Part shown: one piece after another, positions 1 to 7,630 of the stretch
How the letters are laid out: every line of letters begins with the position of its first letter
Position numbering within the stretch: the stretch's first letter is position 1
Assembly (NCBI GenBank): GCA_038133845.1
Contig: JAYPUA010000012.1
Coordinates: 19,426 to 83,425, forward strand
Length of the DNA stretch: 64,000 bases
Direction of reading: 5' to 3'
DNA from: JAYPUA01 sp038133845
Lineage (GTDB): Bacteria; SAR324; NAC60-12
Notes under the pieces: model-generated
Seen by the model: only the letters and a program-made list of their open reading frames with translations
Told to the model about the DNA's origin: nothing
Database searches by the model: none
Made by a program: the position numbers and the translations under genes

Positions 1-1
1 C

Positions 2-643
2 CTGCTACAGGAACGCGGCTTCCGTATGCAGGTGACGGTGCCCAACATGCTGCTCAACAGCCTGATCCTTGGGGTCGGGTTTGCGGTAGGGAAGCTGCTC
101 TTCTCGATGGCTGCCGCCTATGCCATCGTCTACTTCCGCTTTCCCGGAGCGACCTTGTGCTTCTGGGTGATCTTCACGACCTTGCTGTTTCCGCTGGAGG
201 CCCGGATCATCCCGTCCTACCAGGTGGTGTCCAACCTGGGGCTGCTGGACTCCTACGTGGGCTTGATCCTGCCGCTGATCGCCTCTGCTGCCGGAACGTT
301 CTTCTTCCGCCAGTTCTATCGCTCGCTTCCGGAGGAGCTCCTTGAGGCTGCGCAACTCGATGGTGCTGGGCCGTGGAAGTTCTTCAAGGACATCCTCGTG
401 CCGCTCTCTCGGACCATGATGGCGGCTCTGGTGATCATCATGTTTGTTGTCGGCTGGAATCAGTACCTCTGGCCTCTGATGATGACCACCAGCGAAGGCT
501 TCACCACCTTGATGCTGGCCATCCGCAACGCCCGCGGACATCAGGCGTTTGTGCTGGCCATGTTTGCTCTCCTGCCGCCGCTTCTTGTCGTGATCCTCTT
601 TCAGCGGTGGTTCATCAAGGGGCTGGTCGAGGTCTACAAGTGA
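2..643 (+). CDS. ugpE: sn-glycerol-3-phosphate-type ABC transporter permease UgpE, 5' truncated
   Basis: This is the inner-membrane permease of a binding-protein-dependent importer. It would pair with UgpA and the UgpC ATPase to import glycerol-3-phosphate or a related polyol or sugar. The frame is open from base 2, so the N-terminus lies outside the window. Visible hydrophobic segments follow the MalG/UgpE pattern. The ATPase-contact EAA loop reads EELLEAAQLDGAGPWKFF, and motifs such as WNQYLWPL and LLDSYVGLILPL match UgpE closely by memory. It ends in LVEVYK, like the family. The rest of the operon is off the left edge or in the following gap. Substrate is inferred from similarity only. Confidence 0.85.
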   Translation: MLQERGFRMQVTVPNMLLNSLILGVGFAVGKLLFSMAAAYAIVYFRFPGATLCFWVIFTTLLFPLEARIIPSYQVVSNLGLLDSYVGLILPLIASAAGTFFFRQFYRSLPEELLEAAQLDGAGPWKFFKDILVPLSRTMMAALVIIMFVVGWNQYLWPLMMTTSEGFTTLMLAIRNARGHQAFVLAMFALLPPLLVVILFQRWFIKGLVEVYK

Positions 644-654
644 CCTCACGGCAG

Positions 655-754
655 NNNNNNNNNNNNNNNNNNNNNNNNNNNNNNNNNNNNNNNNNNNNNN
701 NNNNNNNNNNNNNNNNNNNNNNNNNNNNNNNNNNNNNNNNNNNNNNNNNNNNNN
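655..754. other. assembly gap (100 N)
   Basis: Exactly 100 undetermined bases sit 11 bases after the ugpE stop. The round number suggests a scaffolding placeholder of unknown true length. Adjacency of ugpE to the next gene is therefore not proven, and a missing gene (for example ugpC) could lie here. Confidence 0.97.
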
Positions 755-813
755 CTGTCAGGGTTTTGCTCACCGGAACGCGCCCTCTTTGAACCTCATC
801 GTCACCTCTCGCC

Positions 814-2076
814 ATGACCTTCATCCCACGCCTTCTGGGGCTCGTCTGCCTGCTTTCGATCGGGTTGCCCTGGGGTTCGCCACAGGCCTATGAACTGGAG
901 CGCCGCCGAGAACAGTTCGGCCGAACACCCGGATACCTGATCGTCCCGGCTCCCTATCGCTATCCGGGAATCGGGCAGGGCATCGTCTTCATCGGCTATG
1001 CCGGAAACGTTCTGGAGAGCACGGTGGACTCCTATCTGCTGCTGCTTACCGGAGACTCCTCCGGGGCGATCCTCAATGTAGACGAGGCCTTTCTCTACCC
1101 GGAGCACCTCTACCTGCGCTACTTCCATATCGACATCCGCAAGTTCGGCATCAACTTCTACGAGAAGCGGGGGATCGCCACCGAGAAGGAGGACTTCCGG
1201 GTTGCTGTGGGAGACAAGTTCCTCAGCAAGGAACCTTCGCTGACGCTGACCTTCTGGGATCGGCGCCTGGACCTGAGCTATGGCTGGGTGAGTCAGGAGG
1301 GACGCATCACCGAGCTGCGCAGCCCGGAAGGCGAGCTGCTCTCTTCGGCGACCCAAGAGATCCAGACCGAATCCTTCAAGACCGGGCTTCAGGTGGACCT
1401 GACGGACGACCGCGCCGACCCGCGCTCCGGAATGCGGCTGAAGCTGCTGAACAACCGCTTCGTGGCCAAGGAAACGACCAGCCCGGACTATACCGTCCAG
1501 ACGGTGAATTTTTCCACCTACGTCCCGATGCTTGAAGACAGCACCTGGGCGTTCAACTACTTCCAGTCCTCGGCATTTGTCAGCCGAACCGGACTGACGG
1601 ATCTGAACCTGCTCAAGATCAGCCGCGGCTTCAACTCCTGTGTCAACTACGGCCCCGGACAGGCGGCCTGTGAGGCCTCGGTCACCAGCGATGCGGTGAA
1701 CCAGCAACTGCAGAACAAGAATGGAACCGCAGAACATCTGGGAGGACCGAACCGTTTGCGGTCCTATCCGGACATGCGCTACCAGGGCGCACACTCGGTG
1801 ATGTACGGGACGGAGTTTCGCTGGAACCTGCAGACGGGAGACGAGTTGCTGGACTGGCTGTTCCTCAGCGATGTTCAAGAGGCGCTGCAGGTGGCCTTCT
1901 TCTTCGAGCAAGGCTCGGTAGCGGAGTCGCGTGCCGACCTGGGGGCGCTCTGGCGCAGCTCCTACGGCTTGGGAGGACGCTTGGTGACCGGCTCCGGAGC
2001 GGTGTATCGCCTGGACCTCGCATCAGGCAACGAAGGCTCCGAGCTGACGGTGCTCTTTCAGTATCCGTGGGAGTAG
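814..2076 (+). CDS. Omp85/BamA-family outer-membrane beta-barrel protein
   Basis: The 420-residue protein begins with a cleavable signal peptide (basic start, hydrophobic LLGLVCLLSIGL, cleavage after about residue 25). The rest looks like the C-terminal 16-strand surface-antigen (D15) domain. It has alternating aromatic/polar strands, the segment DDRADPRSGMRLKL resembling the Omp85 'DxRdnPxxGxr' strand, GGPNRLRSYPDMRYQG resembling the barrel's conserved G-x-R-G/S-Y turn, and a final strand TVLFQYPWE. No POTRA repeats are visible, so it is more like short single-barrel members than BamA/TamA. It would insert in the outer membrane; its partner or cargo is unknown. The start codon has a pyrimidine-rich leader with no Shine-Dalgarno. 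Confidence 0.65.
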   Translation: MTFIPRLLGLVCLLSIGLPWGSPQAYELERRREQFGRTPGYLIVPAPYRYPGIGQGIVFIGYAGNVLESTVDSYLLLLTGDSSGAILNVDEAFLYPEHLYLRYFHIDIRKFGINFYEKRGIATEKEDFRVAVGDKFLSKEPSLTLTFWDRRLDLSYGWVSQEGRITELRSPEGELLSSATQEIQTESFKTGLQVDLTDDRADPRSGMRLKLLNNRFVAKETTSPDYTVQTVNFSTYVPMLEDSTWAFNYFQSSAFVSRTGLTDLNLLKISRGFNSCVNYGPGQAACEASVTSDAVNQQLQNKNGTAEHLGGPNRLRSYPDMRYQGAHSVMYGTEFRWNLQTGDELLDWLFLSDVQEALQVAFFFEQGSVAESRADLGALWRSSYGLGGRLVTGSGAVYRLDLASGNEGSELTVLFQYPWE

Positions 2077-2223
2077 GCTTCGGAGAAGGGACCCCCCAGG
2101 CTTCGAGATCCCGGAGTTTGGACGGGCCGCCTCGAGAGCTGTGAGATTGCGGTTTGAGCCGGGCTGCAGTAACCTGAGAACCTTACCGCCTCTGAAATCA
2201 CGCCTGTCATCTCCGAGGATTTC

Positions 2224-2973
2224 TTGAACTTCCCTGCCTTGGCTGAAACCGAAACCCCTCAACCGGATTGTCCGGAGGATGTGGTCTGGAACTTCGCGTT
2301 CGGTTCCAACCTGCATCCGGAGAAGCGAGAAGGCCGCGCCAACTTGTGCATTGACGAGGTGGTCCCCGGCTGCCTCCCGGGGTGGCGTCTGGCCTTCAAC
2401 CTCAAGAGCATTCGCTGGCTGGAGCCCTCGATGGCCGGAATCGAACCGGATCCGGACGCGGTAGTTCACGGGGTGTTGCTACGCTTCAGCCCGGAGGAAT
2501 TTCGCAAGCTAGTGCAGAGCGAGGGCGATGGACACTCCTACGAACTGGTCCAGGTGGAGGTGCAGGCCTACGACGGCCGCTCCATCCAGGCCCGGGCGTT
2601 TCGAGCGCTGCCACATCGCAAGTATCCGGAAGATGTCCCTCCGTCCTTGCGCTACCTGACGCTCATCCGCGAAGGGGCCCGGCGTAGTCAATTGAGTGCG
2701 GAATACGTCGAGTGGCTCGATGGCCTGCCTCACACTGAAAAATCCTTCTTCCTCTGCTGGGTCTCCCGGACCCTGATGGCGACCGTGATGTGGATCGGAC
2801 GCCTTGGGTATCCGCAGTTTGGTGCCTACCTCTTCCGGACATTGCGCTGGATCGACCATCGGCCTCGGTGGGTTCGTGTCCCGCTCAACTTCGCCTGCCT
2901 GACCCCGGTGCTCTCGCTGGGGGTCGTGCACGGTTTGCTGTTGATGCTCCGGCGTCGCAAGGGCCCGTGCTAA
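2224..2973 (+). CDS. gamma-glutamylcyclotransferase-like (GGCT/AIG2 fold) protein
   Basis: The motif FAFGSNL near residue 24 is the signature of the gamma-glutamylcyclotransferase-like fold (consensus YGSN), which releases 5-oxoproline from gamma-glutamyl amines. An acidic residue near GEDGHSYELV-type context (here EGDGHSYELVQVEV, residue about 100) could be the catalytic glutamate. The N-terminal 140 residues form this domain. The C-terminal 80 residues are basic and hydrophobic (WVSRTLMATVMWIGRLG, then LTPVLSLGVVHGLLLML) and suggest membrane association, which is not typical of the family. I chose the TTG start because GAGGA lies five bases upstream; a GTG at 2281 would cut into the domain. 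Substrate unknown. Confidence 0.6.
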   Translation: MNFPALAETETPQPDCPEDVVWNFAFGSNLHPEKREGRANLCIDEVVPGCLPGWRLAFNLKSIRWLEPSMAGIEPDPDAVVHGVLLRFSPEEFRKLVQSEGDGHSYELVQVEVQAYDGRSIQARAFRALPHRKYPEDVPPSLRYLTLIREGARRSQLSAEYVEWLDGLPHTEKSFFLCWVSRTLMATVMWIGRLGYPQFGAYLFRTLRWIDHRPRWVRVPLNFACLTPVLSLGVVHGLLLMLRRRKGPC

Positions 2974-3030
2974 AAGCCTCCGGACGCTGAACCCTCGCTG
3001 CTCTCCTCTCCCTCTCCACGACCTCTCGAC

Positions 3031-3849
3031 ATGCCCTCCACCCTCTACGCCAAGAAGAAATGGGGACAGCACTTTCTGGTGCGCGAGAGCGTCGTGGAGC
3101 GCATCGCCCAGACGTCCGGAGTGCAGGCTGGGGACGTGGTCTGGGAGATTGGTCCCGGCGAAGGGGCCCTCACCGAAAAGCTGCTCAAGGCAGGCTGCAC
3201 CGTGATTGCCACGGAGGTTGATCCCCGAGCCTGCGAATGGCTCACGCGGCGCTTCGCGGGTGTGCCGGAATTCATCTTGCACGCCGGGGACGTGATGGAG
3301 TGGTCGGAGGAGCAAGTCAGTGAGCGCATCCCTCAGGACAGCCTGCTGGTGGCCAACCTGCCCTACAACATCGCGACGCCTTTGATGGTCCGGCTCTTTG
3401 CCAACCGACAGCGCTGGACCTCGCTCACGCTGATGGTGCAGCAAGAGGTGGCCGAGCGGTTTTGTGCGACCTCCAAGGATGGGAAGGCCTACGGCCCGCT
3501 CTCGCTGCTTGGAGGGTTGGGGTTCGAGGCCCGGATCGCATTTTCGGTTCTACCGGAGGCTTTTCGTCCTCCCCCCAAGGTCCGCTCTGCCGTGCTGCAC
3601 CTGATCCCTCGAAACTCCGGGATGTCCCCGGCCCAGGAACAGGATTTTCTTGGCTGGAGCCGCAGGCTGTTTCAGGCCCGGCGCAAGACCCTGTGGAACA
3701 ACGTCCAGTCAGCCTTTCCCCAGTGGACCCGCGATGAGCGCCTGCGGGAACGTCTGGGACAGCTTCGGCCGGAGAATCTCGACCTGCCTCAGTGGCTTGA
3801 ACTTTTTCAGGAGTTCCAGTGTTTTCAGGAATCAAACTGCTCCCCGTGA
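3031..3849 (+). CDS. rsmA: 16S rRNA (adenine(1518)-N6/adenine(1519)-N6)-dimethyltransferase
   Basis: RsmA (KsgA) transfers four methyl groups from S-adenosylmethionine to two adjacent adenines in helix 45 of 16S rRNA late in 30S assembly. The 272-residue length is standard. The N-terminus KKKWGQHFLV is the family start signature. The SAM-binding loop is VWEIGPGEGALTEKLL and the catalytic motif is NLPYNIATPL (about residues 110-119). PPPKVRSAVLHL matches the conserved C-terminal region. The leader of the ATG is almost pure pyrimidine and lacks a Shine-Dalgarno. The 3' end overlaps the next gene by 31 bases, which suggests coupled translation. Confidence 0.95.
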   Translation: MPSTLYAKKKWGQHFLVRESVVERIAQTSGVQAGDVVWEIGPGEGALTEKLLKAGCTVIATEVDPRACEWLTRRFAGVPEFILHAGDVMEWSEEQVSERIPQDSLLVANLPYNIATPLMVRLFANRQRWTSLTLMVQQEVAERFCATSKDGKAYGPLSLLGGLGFEARIAFSVLPEAFRPPPKVRSAVLHLIPRNSGMSPAQEQDFLGWSRRLFQARRKTLWNNVQSAFPQWTRDERLRERLGQLRPENLDLPQWLELFQEFQCFQESNCSP

Positions 3850-5234
3850 GCCTGCTCTTCTGTGGAATGGCCTTCGCTCAGACGCCTTTCCCTCTGGACC
3901 TGAGCGGGAACACCCCGCCTTTTCTCAAACCGAATGAAATTCGGGAGGATCTGCAGAACCTGCAGGGGGTGCTGGAGCGCAACTACGTCCGGACCCCGAT
4001 CCTTGCGCAAAAGGGTGTCAACTGGGCCCAGGTGCTGGGGAGCCTGGAGCGCCGGCTCGGTGCCAACCCGAACCCGATCCTGACCCACCACTTCCAGGAA
4101 CAGTTGGCGCAGGCGCTGACCGTGACCCAGGATTCCCAGATCCAGACGGACCTGATGGTGCAGAAGCGACACTATCATTTTCAGGTTGAGCCCCTGGTCC
4201 CGTTCACCTCGCGGCTGCCGCTGGTTCTTGAGGAGGGACGCCACCGGGTACTGCCGAACAACCCCGCACCTCAGGCGGCGAACAAGTGGCTGATCGGTTG
4301 TGAAGGCAGCCGCCACGAGCTGTTCCCCACACCTCCGGAACGTGCCAACGAGGAGCGCTTTGTGCTTGGGGTTCGTGCCCAGCAGAATCCGCCTGCGCTG
4401 AAGTGTGCCTTTGAAGATGAACTGGGACGCTCCCAGACCATCGAACTGCCCCTCTTGCTGCCTCCGGCTCCTCGGAACGGGAACGCCGTGCCGATCTTTG
4501 AGCACCGGGGGGGCAAGGTGAACTACGTCCGCTGGTATCGCGATGGGAGCCTGGAGGAGCGTGAGACCTTCCTCTTCCAACGCCTCGCCCGGGAGCTGCG
4601 TCCGAGCCGGACTCTGGTTCTTGATGTTCGGGGGAACCATTCCGGCTCCTTTGGCTTCATCGAACGCTGGCTGCGTGAGATGACCCAGGACGACTGGCAG
4701 AACGTGATCCTCCGGGAGTGGCAGTCTCGGGAGACCCTGGAGGGGTTGGTGCATCGACTGGAGTGGCTGGAGCGCAACACGGGCCAGAGCACGCGCCTCG
4801 TCCGCCAGGCGTGGCAGCAGAAGAAACAGCAGCTTCAGGCCTTGATCGATCGAAACACCGAGAATGAGATCCCGGCCAAGTGGGTCGAGACCAAGTTCCT
4901 CTTCTCCGGAAACAATGAGGCTCCAGCCTGGAACAAGCGCCTGATTGTGGTGGCCAACCGACATTGTGGTGACGGATGTCAGTTCTTGGTGGCGCTGACC
5001 CGGCAGGTCAACGGAGCCGTGCTGCTCGGAGCCGAGACGGGACCGTTTCCCCAAGCCTCCATTTTGCCGATGTATCAACTCCCCCGGTCGAAGGTGATGA
5101 TCACCTTGAGCCACTTCCTGCATCTTGACCACCTGCAGACCCCCGTGGCCCCAACCGGATATGCCCCGGACTTCTGGCTTTTTGACGATCACCCGGAGCC
5201 GGAGATCCTGCGCTTTGCTGCGAGCCTCCCCTGA
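3819..5234 (+). CDS. secreted S41-peptidase-like protein, probably non-catalytic
   Basis: The 471-residue protein starts with a GTG inside rsmA. This start is preferred because it gives a clear signal peptide (MFSGIKLLPVSLLFCGMAFA). Two segments recall the C-terminal processing (S41/tail-specific) peptidase fold: TLVLDVRGNHSGSF (about 265-278), equivalent to the 'LDLRGN.GG' loop, and LIVVANRHCGDGCQFLVAL (about 375-393), equivalent to the nucleophile loop 'T.SAAE'. In that loop the expected serine is absent and two cysteines are present. I see no PDZ domain. Function is not known: either a catalytically dead S41 relative or one with a different active site. It lies two bases before the hydrolase gene. 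Confidence 0.5.
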   Translation: MFSGIKLLPVSLLFCGMAFAQTPFPLDLSGNTPPFLKPNEIREDLQNLQGVLERNYVRTPILAQKGVNWAQVLGSLERRLGANPNPILTHHFQEQLAQALTVTQDSQIQTDLMVQKRHYHFQVEPLVPFTSRLPLVLEEGRHRVLPNNPAPQAANKWLIGCEGSRHELFPTPPERANEERFVLGVRAQQNPPALKCAFEDELGRSQTIELPLLLPPAPRNGNAVPIFEHRGGKVNYVRWYRDGSLEERETFLFQRLARELRPSRTLVLDVRGNHSGSFGFIERWLREMTQDDWQNVILREWQSRETLEGLVHRLEWLERNTGQSTRLVRQAWQQKKQQLQALIDRNTENEIPAKWVETKFLFSGNNEAPAWNKRLIVVANRHCGDGCQFLVALTRQVNGAVLLGAETGPFPQASILPMYQLPRSKVMITLSHFLHLDHLQTPVAPTGYAPDFWLFDDHPEPEILRFAASLP

Positions 5235-5236
5235 CC

Positions 5237-6292
5237 ATGCGCCGTGTCCGCAAGCGCTCCAGGCTTTGGTGGCTTGGGCTTCTGGTTCTGACCGCCGCGG
5301 TGCTCGGGGCCCTGGATCTGGTCCGGAAGTCCAGGGAGATGCAGCAGCCCTATACCTTGGAGGAGGTCCCGGAATGGCAGGTGGTCGAGGTCGAGGGACA
5401 GCGGTGGACGCTGGCCTCGGTGGAAGAGCCCTGGCGTCGGACTGAGGCCTGGCTGGAGCATCCGGAGGCCCGGCTGCGTTGCGATACGGTGATCCTCCTC
5501 GGTGGGGCCCTGGAAGGTGCAGAGCTGCTGCGAGGCAGTGAGGATTACGCTCGCGCCGCCAACACCTTCATCCTGACCCATCCCCTCCAGCAGTTCATCA
5601 CGGAGCAGCGATGGACGTCGTGGAGCGCGTGGGACTGGTGGCAGCTCCCGGAGAACCTGCGCCGGGAGTTTTCACAAAACCTGGGGGCCTTGCGGGCGCT
5701 GGTTCAGGCCTCCGGAGCCTCTGCAGGGCCGGAGCCTCGCTTCAGCGGGAAGGTGGTGGTTGGAGGTGGGAGCCTCGGCGCGCCCTTTGCTGCCATGGCT
5801 TCGGCGCTCTTTCCGGAACCGGTGGACGGGATCATGCTGGCTTACGCGTTTACCAATTACCCGGTGGTGATTCGCGCCGAACTCTACCGCCAAGGATTGA
5901 TTCACTTCAAGGTGCCCTCGCCGCAAACCACGACGCTGCAGGAACTGCAGGCGCTGGGAGTCCGGATTCTGGCCCGAGTGCTTGGTGAGGTCTTTGGAAA
6001 TATGTTGAAATACGGACAGATTGAGTTATATTTAGCGATTGACCCGAGCACTCCTGTGCTGTTCGTCAACGGGCGCAATGACAAGCTTGCGCCTCCAGAA
6101 GCGTATCGCCCTATGTGGGAAGCGGTCTCTGGCCCCAAGGAGGAGGTCTGGCTGGAGGGAGATCACATCGACCCTTCCGATGCGCAAAAGATGCGGACCT
6201 TGGTGGAAAAAATGCACCGCTGGACCGCTTCCCGACAGCTTCGTCAGTGCCAACCTGCACCTGAAACCGCCAACACTGTTTCACGCCCATGA
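5237..6292 (+). CDS. membrane-anchored alpha/beta hydrolase
   Basis: A 351-residue protein with a basic N-terminus and one transmembrane or signal-anchor helix (WWLGLLVLTAAVLGALDLV, residues 10-28). The remainder would be periplasmic. The nucleophile elbow is GGGSLGAPFA (serine in G-x-S-x-G, about residue 177). The acid is probably the Asp in NGRNDKLAP (about 279), and the base the His in LEGDHIDPSD (about 309), giving a full Ser-Asp-His triad. This arrangement matches the esterase/lipase superfamily, but no specific substrate can be assigned. It follows the S41-like gene by two bases and overlaps the next gene by four bases, so the three are probably co-transcribed. Confidence 0.7.
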   Translation: MRRVRKRSRLWWLGLLVLTAAVLGALDLVRKSREMQQPYTLEEVPEWQVVEVEGQRWTLASVEEPWRRTEAWLEHPEARLRCDTVILLGGALEGAELLRGSEDYARAANTFILTHPLQQFITEQRWTSWSAWDWWQLPENLRREFSQNLGALRALVQASGASAGPEPRFSGKVVVGGGSLGAPFAAMASALFPEPVDGIMLAYAFTNYPVVIRAELYRQGLIHFKVPSPQTTTLQELQALGVRILARVLGEVFGNMLKYGQIELYLAIDPSTPVLFVNGRNDKLAPPEAYRPMWEAVSGPKEEVWLEGDHIDPSDAQKMRTLVEKMHRWTASRQLRQCQPAPETANTVSRP

Positions 6293-6744
6293 AACTTCCG
6301 GCCCGTTTGGAATCCACTCCGGCTCCTGTTCTGCGAAGCGGAGCCTTTTATGCCGTTCGGTATGTGCACCGATGCTACCGCATCAACGAACCGGACCACT
6401 TCCTCAAGGATCTGGAGGGCTGCGTGTTCAGCTACCTGGATCGTGAAGGGACCTTGCATCACTTCAATCGACCAGGGAGCCAGCAGTCTGCAGCCTCTCC
6501 GGTGGCGGAAGTGCTTCGGATTCAGGGGCTCAAGGAGGTGGAGTTCTTCGAGATCGACCCGAAACAGGCAGGAATGGTGAAGCCCGAAGGGGCTGAGGAG
6601 GAGCGGGCGATGGCCTTGTTGGACAAGGCGATTGCAGCCTTCTCCGGTCGAACTGCCGAGGATCAGGGGCAAGAGTATGAGGTGGAGGAGTTGAAGCGTC
6701 AGCACATGAAGGACTACATCACGCCTCCGGACCTCGCGCTCTAA
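6289..6744 (+). CDS. hypothetical protein (151 aa)
   Basis: I do not recognise this protein. It starts with an ATGA overlap of the hydrolase stop, has no signal peptide, and carries the same codon bias as its neighbours. A central beta-rich section (SGAFYAVRYVHRCYRIN, then GCVFSYLDREGTLHHF) is followed by an acidic, helical C-terminus (about residues 95-145). Its stop codon overlaps the stop of the opposite-strand gene by three to four bases (CTAA serves both strands). Its place at the end of the rsmA run is the only functional clue. Confidence 0.7.
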   Translation: MKLPARLESTPAPVLRSGAFYAVRYVHRCYRINEPDHFLKDLEGCVFSYLDREGTLHHFNRPGSQQSAASPVAEVLRIQGLKEVEFFEIDPKQAGMVKPEGAEEERAMALLDKAIAAFSGRTAEDQGQEYEVEELKRQHMKDYITPPDLAL

Positions 6745-7139
6745 GGCTTCGGGCCGGGCTCCAGGATCACTCCGTGGACCAGTGAGTAGGGGCGCCCGGC
6801 GTGGGAGATCCCGCTGCGAGCCCTTGAGTATTCCAACTGGAGACGCATCCACTCAAGCTCACGCTGTCGGTTTTCCGAGAGTTGGGGGCCGGCCTCAGCC
6901 TCTGCAGCCAGACGTTCACTACGCGCTGCGTCTCGCTGAGCCTGAACGTCCTTGCGGATGCTGGCGCGCTCCTGAGTGTACGAATAGGAGCCCATGAAGC
7001 AGGCGTAGCGATTTTCGGGAGATTCGTAGCAGACCTCTTGGCCCGGAGGCGCCTGAGCCAGCACGGAGTGAGTCACGATGCCAAAGACAGAGACTAGCAT
7101 GAGCCCAACAAGACGCTGGGGGATTCGACTCGTTTTCAT
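6741..7139 (-). CDS. hypothetical secreted protein, antisense-oriented within a + strand run
   Basis: A 132-residue protein with a good Sec signal peptide (basic KTSRIPQR, hydrophobic core to residue about 27, VLAQ cleavage site). A mature part follows with two cysteines (EVCYESPENRYACF) and a charged helical stretch rich in Arg, Glu and Ala. Start choice: AGGAG seven bases before the ATG at 7139 is a near-ideal ribosome binding site. The gene ends within the stop codon of its + strand neighbour, and its first 62 bases are antisense to the start of the next + strand gene. Function unknown; probably periplasmic. Confidence 0.65.
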   Translation of the reverse strand: MKTSRIPQRLVGLMLVSVFGIVTHSVLAQAPPGQEVCYESPENRYACFMGSYSYTQERASIRKDVQAQRDAARSERLAAEAEAGPQLSENRQRELEWMRLQLEYSRARSGISHAGRPYSLVHGVILEPGPKP

Positions 7140-7593
7140 AGGACTGCTCCTGTGGATGAGTGGGGCGCCCTTGTGTTGGGCACAGCAAACCGATAATGCC
7201 AGTTCCGGAGACGCAGCACAAGCCGCGCCTGCCAACGCAGAACTGGCCGTGGGGATGCAGATCCAGGAGATTGCGAGGATGCAAACACAAAGCCGCTCCG
7301 CCTCCTTGGCCAAGGACAACAGTGCCTTGAAGGAACTGGCCCCCAGAGTTTACGAGACGGCAAAGCAGCAGCCGGCACCTCCGGAGGTGGACTTCGGAAT
7401 CGTCGCCTGGTACCAGCGCGCCTACGCTTCCAGCGAGGTGATCTTTCAGCAGGTGAACCAGGAAAGAGACGCTGAGGTCCGCAAGCGCTTCGACGAATTT
7501 CAGAAGGTCCGCTACACCCCGATGACGCCCAGCGGGCGCCCGAGCAACGTTGCTGCTTTCAACCAGATTTTCAAACCCATCAGTCGACGCTAG
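7078..7593 (+). CDS. hypothetical secreted protein (171 aa)
   Basis: The N-terminus has a signal peptide: basic SPTRRWGIR, hydrophobic LVFIGLLLWMSG, and an AWAQ-like cleavage site (LCWAQQ, residues 33-38). The mature protein is about 135 residues, soluble and mostly helical, with no motif I know (VDFGIVAWYQRAYASSEVIFQQ is the most distinctive stretch). GGAGTGA lies eight bases before the ATG at 7078; a second ATG at 7099 would also keep the signal peptide but has a weaker site. The 5' end overlaps a divergent gene by 62 bases (41 if 7099 is used). mnmA follows after 37 bases. Confidence 0.7.
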   Translation: MPKTETSMSPTRRWGIRLVFIGLLLWMSGAPLCWAQQTDNASSGDAAQAAPANAELAVGMQIQEIARMQTQSRSASLAKDNSALKELAPRVYETAKQQPAPPEVDFGIVAWYQRAYASSEVIFQQVNQERDAEVRKRFDEFQKVRYTPMTPSGRPSNVAAFNQIFKPISRR

Positions 7594-7630
7594 ACCCGGT
7601 GTCCTTACTCTCTCCTCTGCCGCCTTCTTC

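Noticed and set aside
802..1911. A 369-codon open frame opposite the Omp85-like gene
   Set aside because: No motif or start signal; the + strand gene has a signal peptide and barrel pattern.
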